Positions 1 to 9,811 of a stretch of 64,000 bases of DNA are shown piece after piece; positions within the stretch are counted from its first letter, which is position 1; each line of letters starts with the position of its first letter. The position numbers were made by a program, and so were the translations under genes. Origin of the DNA: Glandiceps talaboti (taxonomy: Eukaryota > Hemichordata > Enteropneusta > Spengelidae). Under the pieces are notes generated by a model. The model was not told the origin of the DNA. It saw only the letters and a list, made by a program, of their open reading frames with translations, and made no database searches. The stretch lies in assembly GCF_964340395.1 (NCBI RefSeq), contig NC_135561.1, positions 13,559,961 to 13,623,960 of the forward strand, read 5' to 3'.

Positions 1-145
1 TCGTTGTCAAGAATACTAAGCAAATGGCTTTCTCTATCTAGACAGTGGTTTTCTGCCTCGATCCATGTCACTTTGTTCTGTTCCAAGAAAGACTGATAAC
101 ATCTACCATTATGGAGAGTCCAGTTGTCAGACTTACATTTGTAAT
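1..145 (-). CDS. C-type lectin domain exon, 5' part (truncated by window edge)
   Basis: Minus-strand reading from an acceptor ending in AAAG at 147-146 gives a phase-1 exon that begins D-Y-K-C and continues with 'NWTLHNGRCYQSF', 'TWIEAENHC' and 'ESHLLSI'. This is the start of a C-type lectin-like domain: W..h.grCY.f, then W.eAe..C, then shL.SI. The Cys pair and the first conserved tryptophans are present. The sugar or calcium site (the EPN/QPD and WND region) lies outside the window, so binding cannot be judged. It follows the CUB exons on the same strand and starts in the same phase as they end. Confidence 0.72.
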
Positions 146-2941
146 CTTTGGATTTGATAGGAACGACGAATATAAAAAAACAACATAATTTACAACATGT
201 TTTACAGCAAATAACAAACCACGGAACCAAAGATTCCAGAGATGTCGAAAATGAGAAATCATAACATTTTCCCCATCGTCATTCATTCATTCATTCATTC
301 ATTCATTCATTCATTCATTCATTCATTCATTCATTCATTCATTCATTCATTCATTCATTCATCCATTCATTCATTATCAGTCACTCACTCATCCACTCAC
401 CCACTCACCCAAACAACCAACCACGTACACACAAATGAATGAAGGAATGAATGAAGGAAGGATTGAATGAATAAGGAACGAAGGAAGGGAGGGAGGAAGG
501 AAGTAATACAGTGAACTTAGACATTTAAACCGTTTTCAACTTTAAGTTCACAGAAGGCAGGACTGAATAAAACAGAACATCCAACTGGTGCTACAACACC
601 TTGAAAAGTGTAAAACAAATTCTAAGTACATCTTTCTATAATGCCCAAACAAATGACAACAGTAAATATTATGAACAGACTTAAATAAGTTAACATTTAC
701 TTTACTAGAACAAAGAGAAAAAATCCCTAAAATTAAATTATCACGAATATAAAATAGACGAATTTGTCTAGTCATATCATTGTCATCCATAGAGCTGCTA
801 AGAACAAATACATAAATATATTCATAAGAATTGAAAAACAAAAGGGTAGTAAGATTTAAATAATTAAATCGGGGGTGCTTAAAATCTTAAAACATTCTAG
901 CACAATCACATTCAGGCAAATATTGTTTTCTGATTATGAGTAATATTGTGCTGCTATTGATAGATACTGTAAATTACAGTTAAGACGGTACTATTAGGCC
1001 TAAAAATAAACTATGTACATGAACAACATACCTTTATCCTGGCTTGACTTTAAAGTTGAATTTAGACGTGGCACACTTGTATATTCTGCCTCAAACCATA
1101 GATAAACGGTCGTATCAGCGCGACATGTGATGTGCAGTTTTGAATGGATGGATTCAATAATCGATGGTTGATTAGAATTGCAATAGTACCCGAGTAAAAA
1201 TGTATCAGAGGGATATTCGGAAGAGAATACTTTGATATAGTTGTTTTGACAGTTAATCTGACTACCGTAAAAGTTAAAATCACTGAAATGTATTAATTCA
1301 AGGTGTATGATATTGGTCTGTGGTACCGTAATGGTAAAGCTTGTTTGGCATACATCATGAAATAAATGTCCGAAAAATATATATCCACATTCGAAATCAC
1401 AAAAGTAATTGTGATTACATTGACCAGAGTTTCCACATGGAGCGCATTCTAAAATATAAAAAAATCATAATTTCAATTACAAATAGTGAAGATAAAATTC
1501 CAATTTTTACATTTGCACTGTAGACAACACAAATTACGAATAAAAAAGTGGGTGCCTAGAGGGGTGGATTTTTATGTGATGGATTATTTAGATGGTTAGT
1601 TTTCTCTTATACTTGTTATAAAAGATTGTTATCTGCTGGAAAGGGGTGAGATATACTTATAAAATAATTTAATATATAATACTTTGAGACATACGCCAAC
1701 TACAACTACTTTCCCTGAGATTTTTTGCGTGTTTGAATAATTTTGAAGTCGAACTTTGCACGTCTGAGAATGACGTATTATGGACGGATGGATCCATGGA
1801 GGGATGGCCAGACATAGCCCATTGTACGTAGTTGTCCCACCGTCGGGGGACTAGAAATCGTCTTGGTCAGGCTTGGTCGGACATTTGCATCTTATTATAG
1901 TCGATATATGTACCGCATTATATTACACGAACTATGAAGCATGCATCTCTGTAAGATATTGAGCAATTATCAATATAATGCATTACGCAATGGAGTAACT
2001 CGCAAATGGCTCACTAAACTAAAACCTACTTCAACATGTTCGCTTCGTTATTAGTTGGTTTATTTGCATCGATCATGATATGAATGTTTGTTAATAATAC
2101 ATTATTTTACTAAGATTACCTTCTTCTTCTTCTTCTTCTTCTTCTTCTTCTGCATGCACTGTCAGGTGGAAACCTCTACTACTTGTAGAGTTATCTGAGG
2201 AGAACGAGAACCAGACCTCCCCCTCAGTTGATGTAAAATCTTGGGGTGCAGTAGTTCCACTCCATGACGTGATTGTTCTAGTATCTCCATATCCCGCAGA
2301 GAAGATGTCTGCATCATACTCTGAATCAAAGTCATGGAATGTTACTATTATTGTTTCTATGCTGCGTGCTAACCATCTCCACATACCATTATCAGGGTAG
2401 TTGGCAGGGTAGTTCGGTGTTGTTATGTTGAAACTATCACCAGGCAACACGATGATATGTGATACACCATCAGAGGTTCCTGATAATGATTTAACAAACA
2501 AACGAACAATATGATTAAGTGGTAGTTGCAATAGTATTAGCTGTAATAGTTGTAAATAAAAGCTGTCGCGAAGGAAAATCGTGATTGTACTGAGGAATGT
2601 AACGATCTGTACCGATCAACAGTAAACTGAGGAACAATGAAACATGAACTGTTTTTATTGTAACAGACGATTCCGATTAGCTCTAATGGCTGTAAATAGA
2701 CTGATGATTTCTTATATGCAAAGAAATAACAATCTGTATTTATAATGAAAGGGTGCAAATGTAGATGACAAAAGATTAAACAAAAATTAAAGTCTGCACG
2801 TGCACAACTAACATACATTTGGATTATGCTTTCGATTGTATAAAACTTGAACTTGCAAGAATATTCATTCAATCGACTTATACACAAGAAAACTCTATTT
2901 ACTGATAATATTTTAGAAATGACTTGTTTGCTATCTATCTA

Positions 2942-2995
<54 letters not shown>

Positions 2996-4735
2996 AGTCT
3001 GTCTATGTGTTTGTTTGTTTGTTTGTTTGTTTGTTTGTTTGTTTGTTTGTTTGTTTGTTTAAATGAATGATTAAAGTTGGTGGGTTGATCTAAACATTAT
3101 ATGGCAATGTTGTCAGCAATGAGGTCACCATTGTCCTGACTTTTGTTTGTTGGCCACGACTATTTTGCTAATTATGTCTTTCAACATATACATGTAATTA
3201 TTGCGACACAAATAATTGGGACTACAAAGGAAAACAAGGATTAGACCTAGAAACATTGTAAGTATCACCTTTAGCTAAACACTCTCGTAGCTATAATCGA
3301 CTGGGACTCTATACATCCCCACGTGATTCCTAGGAAGATTAGGGAGGATATAAAAATACGACACTACAATCCCAAAATGAATGAGAAACACAGGCATTAA
3401 ACCACCATGCCTCTACAATGAGTTTGTCATACCGCCACGTATAGCTCAGCTGTTACTATGGAACTTGTCAGGATGTGTCTCCCATGTTCAAAAACATCTA
3501 TCAATTTCGATTCGACTAAAAGGGAACACATGACTATTAGGTAAATATAAAATGCTGGTCCATGAGTGAATAATGATTTTCGGGAAATGGGGCACTTTGA
3601 ATTTAGGGTATGGTCAATATTAAATCCAATGCACTGTGAACCCTTCACCTTGAGCACATCCTCGATTACACATACTTTGCACCATATCTACTTAAGACAT
3701 ATTAGCTCATTAACTAAGATCATTAATTATGCTAAAAACCCATTCACACCGTCAGTTACATCAACGCACCTATTGTTCTTGATATCCTGGATACACATGC
3801 ACAAATTATATGAAATGCCACACTTGCTTTTTTATCATTTAGTCGAATTACCGAAAATGATTAATTATGCCAAATAACCGTTTAAATTAATGAAAACAAA
3901 TTTCATCCCAAACTTAATTGGACATGTTACTTTCGCATTGTTATCACATTTACTAAAACTCGAAGCTAGCTACGTATAATAAACAGACATTTTATCATTG
4001 TCAATATGTCCGAAGAAATCATATCAAATTGAAGCTAGTGCTTGTAAGATATGCCCGAAAATTATTACTTATGCAAATAACAATTACAATTGTTTTAAGC
4101 AAATCATCGTCAGGCTTGGTCGATGTTGTACGCCTCATCATCATCGATGCATGTATCATATTTATGTTATACTATAAGAAATGTGATGGTTGCATACTTA
4201 AGATAATCTAAGATTGCCAAATACACAGTATTATGTAAATGACTCACTAATCTAAAATCTTTACCAACAAGTTCAACAGGTTTAGAATGCATATTCTCTT
4301 CATTTTTAGGGTTATTTCCATAGATCTTGAATGTTTGTAAATAATAAGCTATTCCTAGTATTACCTTCTGCATACACTGTCAGATGGAAACCTCTACGGA
4401 CTACAATGCTATCTGAGTAAAACTGAAACCAGACCTCCCTCTCAGTAGATATAAAATCTTTAGGTGCAGTAGTTCCACTCCATCGTTGGATTACTGTAGT
4501 ATTTCCATATCCTGCAGATAAAGAGTCATAACCAAACTGTGTGTCAAAGTCATAGAACGTCACCATTATTTTTTCGGAGCTGCTTACTGTCCATTTCCAA
4601 TTAACGTCAAGTGGGTAGTTGGCAGGATAGTTCTGTGTTGTTATGTTCAGCCTATGACCAGGCAACAAATTGATATTTGATTCACCAACATAGGATTCTG
4701 ATGAGTTAAGAAAAGAAAAGTTGTGGTAAAACCAA

Positions 4736-4772
<37 letters not shown>

Positions 4773-7700
4773 TTGTGTAGTTTCCAAATAGACTGTTCAT
4801 TTCATATATGCAAAACAGATAACATTACATACAATCTGTATTTGCAATAAAATGCTAAGATGGCAAATGCTAATCTATCCAAACATGCAGATGACAAAAC
4901 AGTGAGTCAGTTCCTTCGCCTGGGGGTGGATTTGTAGGGGAGGGTCAGCCTGTTTTTGAAATTGGCAGTAGGGGGGTCAAGCTGTTTTGAAAATTGTAGA
5001 TGGAGGGGGGGGGGGTCATTGTGGTTTGGATTGTGATGGAAGAAAACATTTTAGGTGCAGTAAAAATCCTTTTTCTACAATGGCATATAGCCTTGTCTGA
5101 AATCTGGTACATGTAAATATTTGTTCTTGTCACTGTTTCTTACATGAATTCTTTAATATTACTTATTACTTCAAACATAAATATACATATAAATATACAT
5201 GTATTACCTAGCTACCACACTAGTTACAGAACAAGTCATGTAAATGCTTGGCTGTTTCACAATTGATTCTTCACTTATATTGCACTTTGGGGCAAAAGTA
5301 AACTTGAAGGTTTCGTAATGGTAATCTTCATGGGTAGTTTATAAAAGAAGTTAATCTAAATTGTTCTACTCGTCACTATGAACTTATCAGAAGGGATTAA
5401 TACACTTTCTATTTTGGACACTACATGTTATTGACAGTACAAATCACCACATCCCAAAAGATTCCAGTTTCTATTATACACTAGGTATTAATATTACCAC
5501 CTAAAGTTCTCTAACATACCGGTGACTTTACTACACATGCAATATTAATGCCCCTATACCAATGTTACGGGCCCCTTTTTATGTGACATGGGAAACTCAT
5601 TTAAAACTTACATTTACGTTAGCTATTCGAAGCTTGGAAATATTACCTCAAAGGCTATGAATAACCTAAACATTGCCTTAATAGAAGCAAACAACTCCAT
5701 ATCTGCCAGGGGAAACCCCAAGGACTCCCTCACCCCCAGAGGTCACTCATGCATTCAACCAACAGGGAAGTTAGCTATCATGTATCTATAATCGGTCGAT
5801 CATGCCGCCATCTAGCGGTCAGATGTAACTATTGAACGTGTCAGATGTGTTTCCCATGTTCAACACAATCTAATCATGTCTAAATATACTTATTTAGTTA
5901 GTTACAAGGGAACAAATGACAATTAGATAAATAGCAAATGTTGGACCTTGAGTAAAAAATGGTTTTCGGCCTTTGGAGCACTTAAGTGGCTGGTCAGTTT
6001 TAAACCCAATGCATCTCGAATCCTTAACCCCGAACACTTCCTCGATTACGCGTACAGTCTATTTCACAGTGACATGCAACTTGTCTGTTTGATAACAACC
6101 ACGCAGAAACCAACAAGAAACTGCATATGCCATACTTCAACAGCAAGATCCGCACCTTTTTACATTTAAACTAAATGACCATTTAAATGTACGTATGTAT
6201 TGCAACTCCATGCAGACATTTGGGCGCCAATGCATTTTTAGTATCAAACATCCGAGGAAGGATGCGTAAATATCATTTGTGGTGTTCATTTGATGTATGG
6301 TGGCATGTGTAGTTCATTTCACTTAGACAAAATATTGCAGGAAACTCTACTCATTCTATCTTGCTATCTTATTAGGCCAAAAATATATCTATCTGGTTCT
6401 GGTCAGGGTAAACTTTCTAAAGTGGTGCGACGACGCGAATTTTTTTTTTCTAATTTTTTTTTTGCAAATTAGTAAATACACATTTTTTGACACTTTACAT
6501 ACTCTGTTCTATCATATTTATCTCTTGAAAAACTTCCTTTTTCTTCGAAGCAGTTTAGGCTTTGTATTTAAGCAGTCTTGGCATGTAGGGTAGATTTCAG
6601 CTGCTTGTTCTCCCGATATCAGGAATAAATAAGGAACAGGAAAGCAAGAATTATTATAATTACCTGCATACACCGTCAGATTGAAACCTCTACTGCCAGT
6701 AGAGTTACCTGAGGAGAACAAAAACCAAATCTCCATCTCTGTTGATGTAAAATCTGGAGGTGCGGTAGTTCCACTCCATGACGATATTATTATAATATCT
6801 CCATATCCTGCAGAGAAAAAGTCTGCACCATATTGTGTGTCAAAGTCATGGAACGTTACCATTATTTTTCGACAATGTCCATCACACCTTACTACCCTTC
6901 CCAATATAACATTATCAGGATAATTGGCAGGGTAGTTTTGTGTTGTTATGTCGTGACCAATACCAGGCAACAAGTCGATTACCGATACACCTCCAGACGT
7001 TCCTGGTGAACAGATGATCAAAGAACAGTATTTAATGATAATAGTAATACCATTAGTAAAAAAAACAAACAATTAACAACAAGACCATTTTGTTTGTCAA
7101 AATTCTTAATGAAAATATGATCCAGAAATCTCATCATTTCTAAAATTGAAGTCAGACTATGTCAAGAACTGGACTAAGAGGCCATTCTAAACAGCTGTTT
7201 CAACAACATGCAGTGTAGGTTATGTAAGGTAAGGTTCAACAACGGATTGAGAGCAAAGGACCATCAATAGCCCGGGGCATGTTCGGTAGACAAAGCGCCC
7301 GCGGACGTTTCAAAACGTTCTGTTCCCGAACGACTAATTGTCACAGTTTTTCGCGGGCGACCTGGGACAAAGGAAGACGATAGAGTGAGGTGACTCGCCA
7401 AAAGCCAAGATGGCGGCCACGAATTCTCACACCATCGGCGAACTTGAGTTTTTGTGTAGGATTACTTAGTGCACATTAGTTTTGATTCAGCACTGCAAAA
7501 AAGTTCATGGAATTGGTCATTTGCAATTGGCAACGGTATTTAGAAATACGAATACCCGTCGGCATAATGGTACGGTCGATTTGACGTACATTGAGCAATG
7601 CAAGATAAACTTGGGGTCAGGTCACAGGTCAAAGATCACTTCGTTAGTGTAGGAATAGTGTATGCATATACATAACAGGCCTTTGTTAGTCATTCTAGCA

Positions 7701-8091
7701 TCCTGACAGTACTGCAAAGGTGTGATTTAACTATGCGCATCATCATTTCAGTGATGAGTGCTGAATGTACACAAAATGCGACAATCTTCTGTTTGAATGT
7801 GCCGCCATCTTTTGTTGTTCACGAGCAACATGCAAAATACAGTTAGGCGCAAGGCCAGGGCGCCCTGGCCAAACAATGACAAAACGTTTTGACTACCGAA
7901 CGCCCCCTGGTTTTGAGTGTGAAAATGCTGACTCATCATGAATCAGCATACAAAAATTGCCTAATTCTCGTTAACCAGCCAGTGGAATTTCTCCAAAACT
8001 TGATCAGTTCTCGCCATAAATGTACTGAATAAGTGTGCAATTTTTCATCGTGATCACTTGAGTCGTTACTGAGATTTCTTGTATACAGATA

Positions 8092-8156
<65 letters not shown>

Positions 8157-9811
8157 TTTCTGTCACCCCATGACAATACCTCTCATTCTTACGAGAGGTA
8201 ATCATTGATTATGCTAATAACCCATTTAAACTGAAAGTTACACCAACATACTTTGTAAGACACATTCGCTCTGTTTCATGGATACATATAGATTATATGA
8301 AATGTCACTCTTTCATTCTTAACACATGCCTAATTACCGAAAGCGATTTATTATGTTAATGAATCTTTGAAATTTAACACAAAAAATCATCCCTAAGCTT
8401 ATTTGGACCTGATACTTTCGCATTGTCATTACATTCAATAAAGGTTGAAGCTACTTCAAAAGCCTTATGGAAAATACATTTAATTATCGTCAATATGTCT
8501 ACCAAATCATATTAAACTGAAACTTATAATATTATTATGTGCTAAAATTAACGAAAATTCCTACTTATGCTAATAAGAACTGAAATTAAAAAGCCCATCA
8601 TGTGCTGACTTGGTCGGAGATGTGCGCCTTATTATCACCGATGCATACACCACATTTAATCATATACCTATAATCACGTCCCTTTGTATTGCTATGGAAA
8701 AATCGCGAGCTCTACCCGGGCAGTAATTTCCGTATCACGGACCGGCACACTTTGTCCAAATATTAAGGAAAATTTGGATTCGATCAAAGATGTACAAATA
8801 GTGAAGCCGACAATAGACAACATTCGCGTTCCACTCCACATAATTATGAACAACTGTAAGCTACGGTCATTTTTCCAAAACATCTGTTTCATAGTTAAAT
8901 TATCATGAATTTTATTAAACCTCGCAAGCCATAATTTTGTGTTGCATGTTTTCCGGTTTTTTCCATGCATTGGCAGCTGTGTTATGTGTTTTCTGCGACA
9001 CGAATGATGCGTATGTACGTACGTCCAATGCGTATATAGTTCAAGGTAGGAACATACTGAAGTTAATCCGCCAGGCTATACATGTGATGAGGCCTCGACA
9101 TGCCTCGAAATTAACTACGAACGGCGATTTATTCTCAGTATAATGTCCCTTACTGTTGCTAAAAACTATGGATGACAAATGTATTTATTGATTCAAGAAG
9201 TTTTGCGACCTCGGTCGTATGGCTTATGGGTCCTCCTAAAGACGAACCTTTCCGCCGTACGATCTCGATCCGCAAAACCCATATCCGGGCAGTAAAGATC
9301 AGTGTTGCATCCCAAAGATGTTGCATAACCACCAACTATAATGTATTATGCAAATGATCACTAGACCAAAAGCTACATTAACTAGTTTGTAGCACACGTT
9401 CGTTTAGTTTTTATTTGGTTTATTGGCATCGATCATGAACGTTTGTAAATTATAAATTATTACTATGATTACCTGAAGTCACTGTCAGATTGAAACCTCT
9501 ACTAGATGTAGAGTTATCTGAGGAAAACCAAAACCAGACCTCCCTCTCAGTTGATATAAAATCTGGAGGTGCAGTAGTTCCACTCCATGACGTGATTATT
9601 GTAGTATCTCCATACCCTGCAGAGAAAAAGTCTGCTCCATATTGTGTGTCAAAATCATGGAATGTTACCGTTATCTTTCGATATTTTCCCAAGCATCTTA
9701 CTACCCTTCCCAATATAACATTATCAGGATAATTGGCAGGGTAGTTTTGTGTTGTTATGTCGTGACTATTACCAGGCCACAAGTCAATTACTGATACACC
9801 ACCATACGTTC
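1..9811 (-). CDS. CUB / EGF-like / C-type lectin mosaic gene (partial, six exons seen)
   Basis: A gene-level entry joining six exons on the minus strand: 9811-9473, 7002-6664, 4697-4365, 2479-2120, 1448-1032 and 145-1 (cut by the window edge). Every border I could place has AG before it and GT after it and is in phase 1, so the exons join in one frame. The product would be an extracellular protein with four similar CUB domains, then a Cys-rich EGF-like segment and a more divergent CUB domain, then a C-type lectin domain. CUB and C-type lectin modules bind proteins or sugars outside the cell. No signal peptide, start codon, transmembrane segment or stop is visible, so both ends are missing. 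Exon grouping rests on strand, phase and order; a transcript could skip some CUB exons. Two adjacent genes instead of one is possible. Confidence 0.6.
146..1031 (-). other. Intron between CUB and lectin exons
   Basis: No exon is recognisable here on either strand. It holds an (ATTC)n tract at about 283-366, GGAA-rich sequence at 445-505 and AT-rich DNA. The open frames in it are low complexity or lack family features. Confidence 0.5.
283..366. repeat. (ATTC)n microsatellite
   Basis: About 20 near-perfect copies of ATTC/CATT, with CACT-rich and GAAT/GGAA-rich decayed tracts on its right side to about 505. Confidence 0.95.
1032..1448 (-). CDS. EGF-like segment plus CUB domain exon
   Basis: A 417-nt exon, phase 1 to phase 1, with acceptor TTTTAG at 1450-1449 and donor GTATGT at 1031-1026. 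The first ~25 residues are Cys-rich ('CAPCGNSGQCNHNYFCDFEC'), like the end of an EGF-like module. The next ~100 read as a CUB domain: a Cys in 'DVCQTSF', 'NIIHLELIHFSDF', an inner Cys in 'GSQINCQNNYIKVF' and the pair 'LGYYCNSN' ... 'LHITC' near the end. Unlike the four upstream CUB exons this one keeps the usual disulfide cysteines. It was assembled by reading the minus strand, because no ATG-initiated frame covers it. The function is presumably extracellular binding; the ligand is unknown. Confidence 0.68.
2120..2479 (-). CDS. CUB domain exon with C-terminal poly-Glu tract
   Basis: A 360-nt exon, phase 1-1; acceptor ATCAG at 2481-2480 and donor GTAATC at 2119. The domain reads G-V-S-x-x-x-x-LPGDSFNITTPNYPANYPDN, then 'IIVTFHDFDSEYDADIFSAG', 'TSWSGTTAPQDF', 'VWFSFSSDNS' and 'RGFHLTVHA', the standard CUB beta-strand pattern. 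It has no cysteines at all. Just before the donor there are ten GAA codons (minus strand of 2121-2150, a (TTC)10 tract), giving ten glutamates where the 4.4-kb paralogue has one. The exon is 27 nt longer than that paralogue, matching nine added GAA codons. Confidence 0.78.
2939..3060. repeat. (GTCT)n and (GTTT)n compound microsatellite
   Basis: Roughly 15 GTCT units run into about 13 GTTT units, in an intron of the CUB gene. Same motif classes recur at 56.5 kb and 59.6 kb. Confidence 0.95.
3250..3900. repeat. Duplicated intron segment with satellite-like tail
   Basis: The stretch at about 3400-3690 matches about 5800-6060 in order: 'CCCATGTTCAA', a blank, 'AATG.TGG.CC.TGAGT', 'AA.CCAATGCA', 'CCTCGATTAC'. 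It is intron DNA copied along with the CUB exons. From about 3690 it changes into sequence of the 146-bp satellite family, with the core 'AATTACCGAAAATGATTAAT'. No coding signal. Confidence 0.6.
4365..4697 (-). CDS. CUB domain exon (cysteine-free)
   Basis: A 333-nt exon, phase 1-1; acceptor CATCAG at 4699-4698 and donor GTAATA at 4364. It reads 'NLLPGHRLNITTQNYPANYP', a tryptophan pair 'NWKWTV', 'KIMVTFYDFDTQ', 'QRWSGTTAPKDF', 'REVWFQFYSDS' and 'RRGFHLTVYAE'. These are CUB strands in order. No cysteine is present, so neither disulfide of the classical fold can form. Upstream on the transcript the intron has a (TAC)n tract. It is the only one of the four repeats that keeps the W.W motif fully. 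Confidence 0.78.
4736..4772. repeat. (TAG)n microsatellite
   Basis: About 12 copies of the TAG/GTA triplet just upstream (in transcript sense) of the CUB exon acceptor at 4699. A Tyr-rich open frame through it is an artefact of the repeat. Confidence 0.95.
4773..6663. other. Intron with duplicated segment
   Basis: No exon recognised. About 5800-6060 is paralogous to 3400-3690. A run of G residues occurs at 4996-5015 and T-rich tracts near 6440-6470. Confidence 0.5.
6664..7002 (-). CDS. CUB domain exon
   Basis: A 339-nt exon, phase 1-1; acceptor CACCAG at 7004-7003 and donor GTAATT at 6663. It reads 'SVIDLLPGIGHDITTQNYPA', 'NVILGRVVRCDGHCRKIMVT', 'FHDFDTQYGADFFSAGYGD', 'SWSGTTAPPDF' and 'RGFNLTVYA'. 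It is very close to the 9.5-kb exon (same length, same 'NVILGRVVRC' in place of the W.W motif), so these two are the youngest pair. Two cysteines only, both in the local 'RCDGHCR' stretch, not at usual CUB positions. Confidence 0.78.
7268..7915. mobile_element. Fold-back element with terminal inverted repeats (non-autonomous)
   Basis: The left end at about 7270 reads 'CGGGGCATGTTCGGTAGACA' and the right end, in reverse complement from about 7915, reads 'CAGGGGGCGTTCGGTAGTCA'. A second inner pair is also inverted: 'CAAGATGGCGGCCAC' near 7405 and its complement-like 'GTGCCGCCATCTTTTGT' near 7799. The ~650-bp segment is richer in CpG than its surroundings and has no transposase. This fits a miniature DNA transposon in an intron of the CUB gene. 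Target-site duplications were not clear and no superfamily is assigned. Confidence 0.55.
8091..8153. repeat. (AC)n microsatellite
   Basis: About 31 uninterrupted AC dinucleotides. Confidence 0.97.
8190..8560. repeat. Dispersed copies of the ~146-bp satellite family
   Basis: Degenerate monomers with the motifs 'CTAATTACCGAAAGCGATTT', 'AATTATATGAAATG' (as 'GATTATATGAAATGTCAC') and 'TTTGGACCTGATACTTTCGC' relate to the tandem array at 18.4-19.4 kb (opposite orientation) and to 3690-4080. Intron DNA, no coding signal. Confidence 0.5.
8940..9340 (+). repeat. Dispersed repeat, copy 1 ('GCAAAACCCATAT' family)
   Basis: Two blocks match 20.1-20.36 kb in the same order: 'AATCCGCCAGG..ATACATGTGATGAGGCC' with 'GGCGATTTATT.TCAGTATAA', then 'GGGTCCTCCTAA' followed by 'GCAAAACCCATATC.GGG'. 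A further inverted match lies near 44.04-44.11 kb. Probably an unclassified, non-coding mobile element. Confidence 0.55.
9473..9811 (-). CDS. CUB domain exon (first seen in transcript order)
   Basis: A 339-nt exon, phase 1-1; acceptor CATCAG at 9813-9812 and donor GTAATC at 9472. It reads 'SVIDLWPGNSHDITTQNYPA', 'KITVTFHDFDTQYGADFF', 'TSWSGTTAPPDFIST', 'REVWFWFSSDNSTSSRGF' and 'NLTVTS'. It has one cysteine, in 'VVRCLGKYRK'. Spacing between the four CUB exon ends is about 2.2, 2.3 and 2.8 kb, so the exon was multiplied together with its intron. No earlier exon was found between here and the LINE at 11.7 kb. Confidence 0.78.

Noticed and set aside
242-442. Plus-strand frame rich in His, Ser and Ile
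   Set aside because: It is the translation of the (ATTC)n microsatellite.
6681-6923. Plus-strand frames opposite the CUB exons (also 9490-9732)
   Set aside because: They mirror the antisense of conserved CUB exons; similarity between the two arises from the duplicated minus-strand exons.
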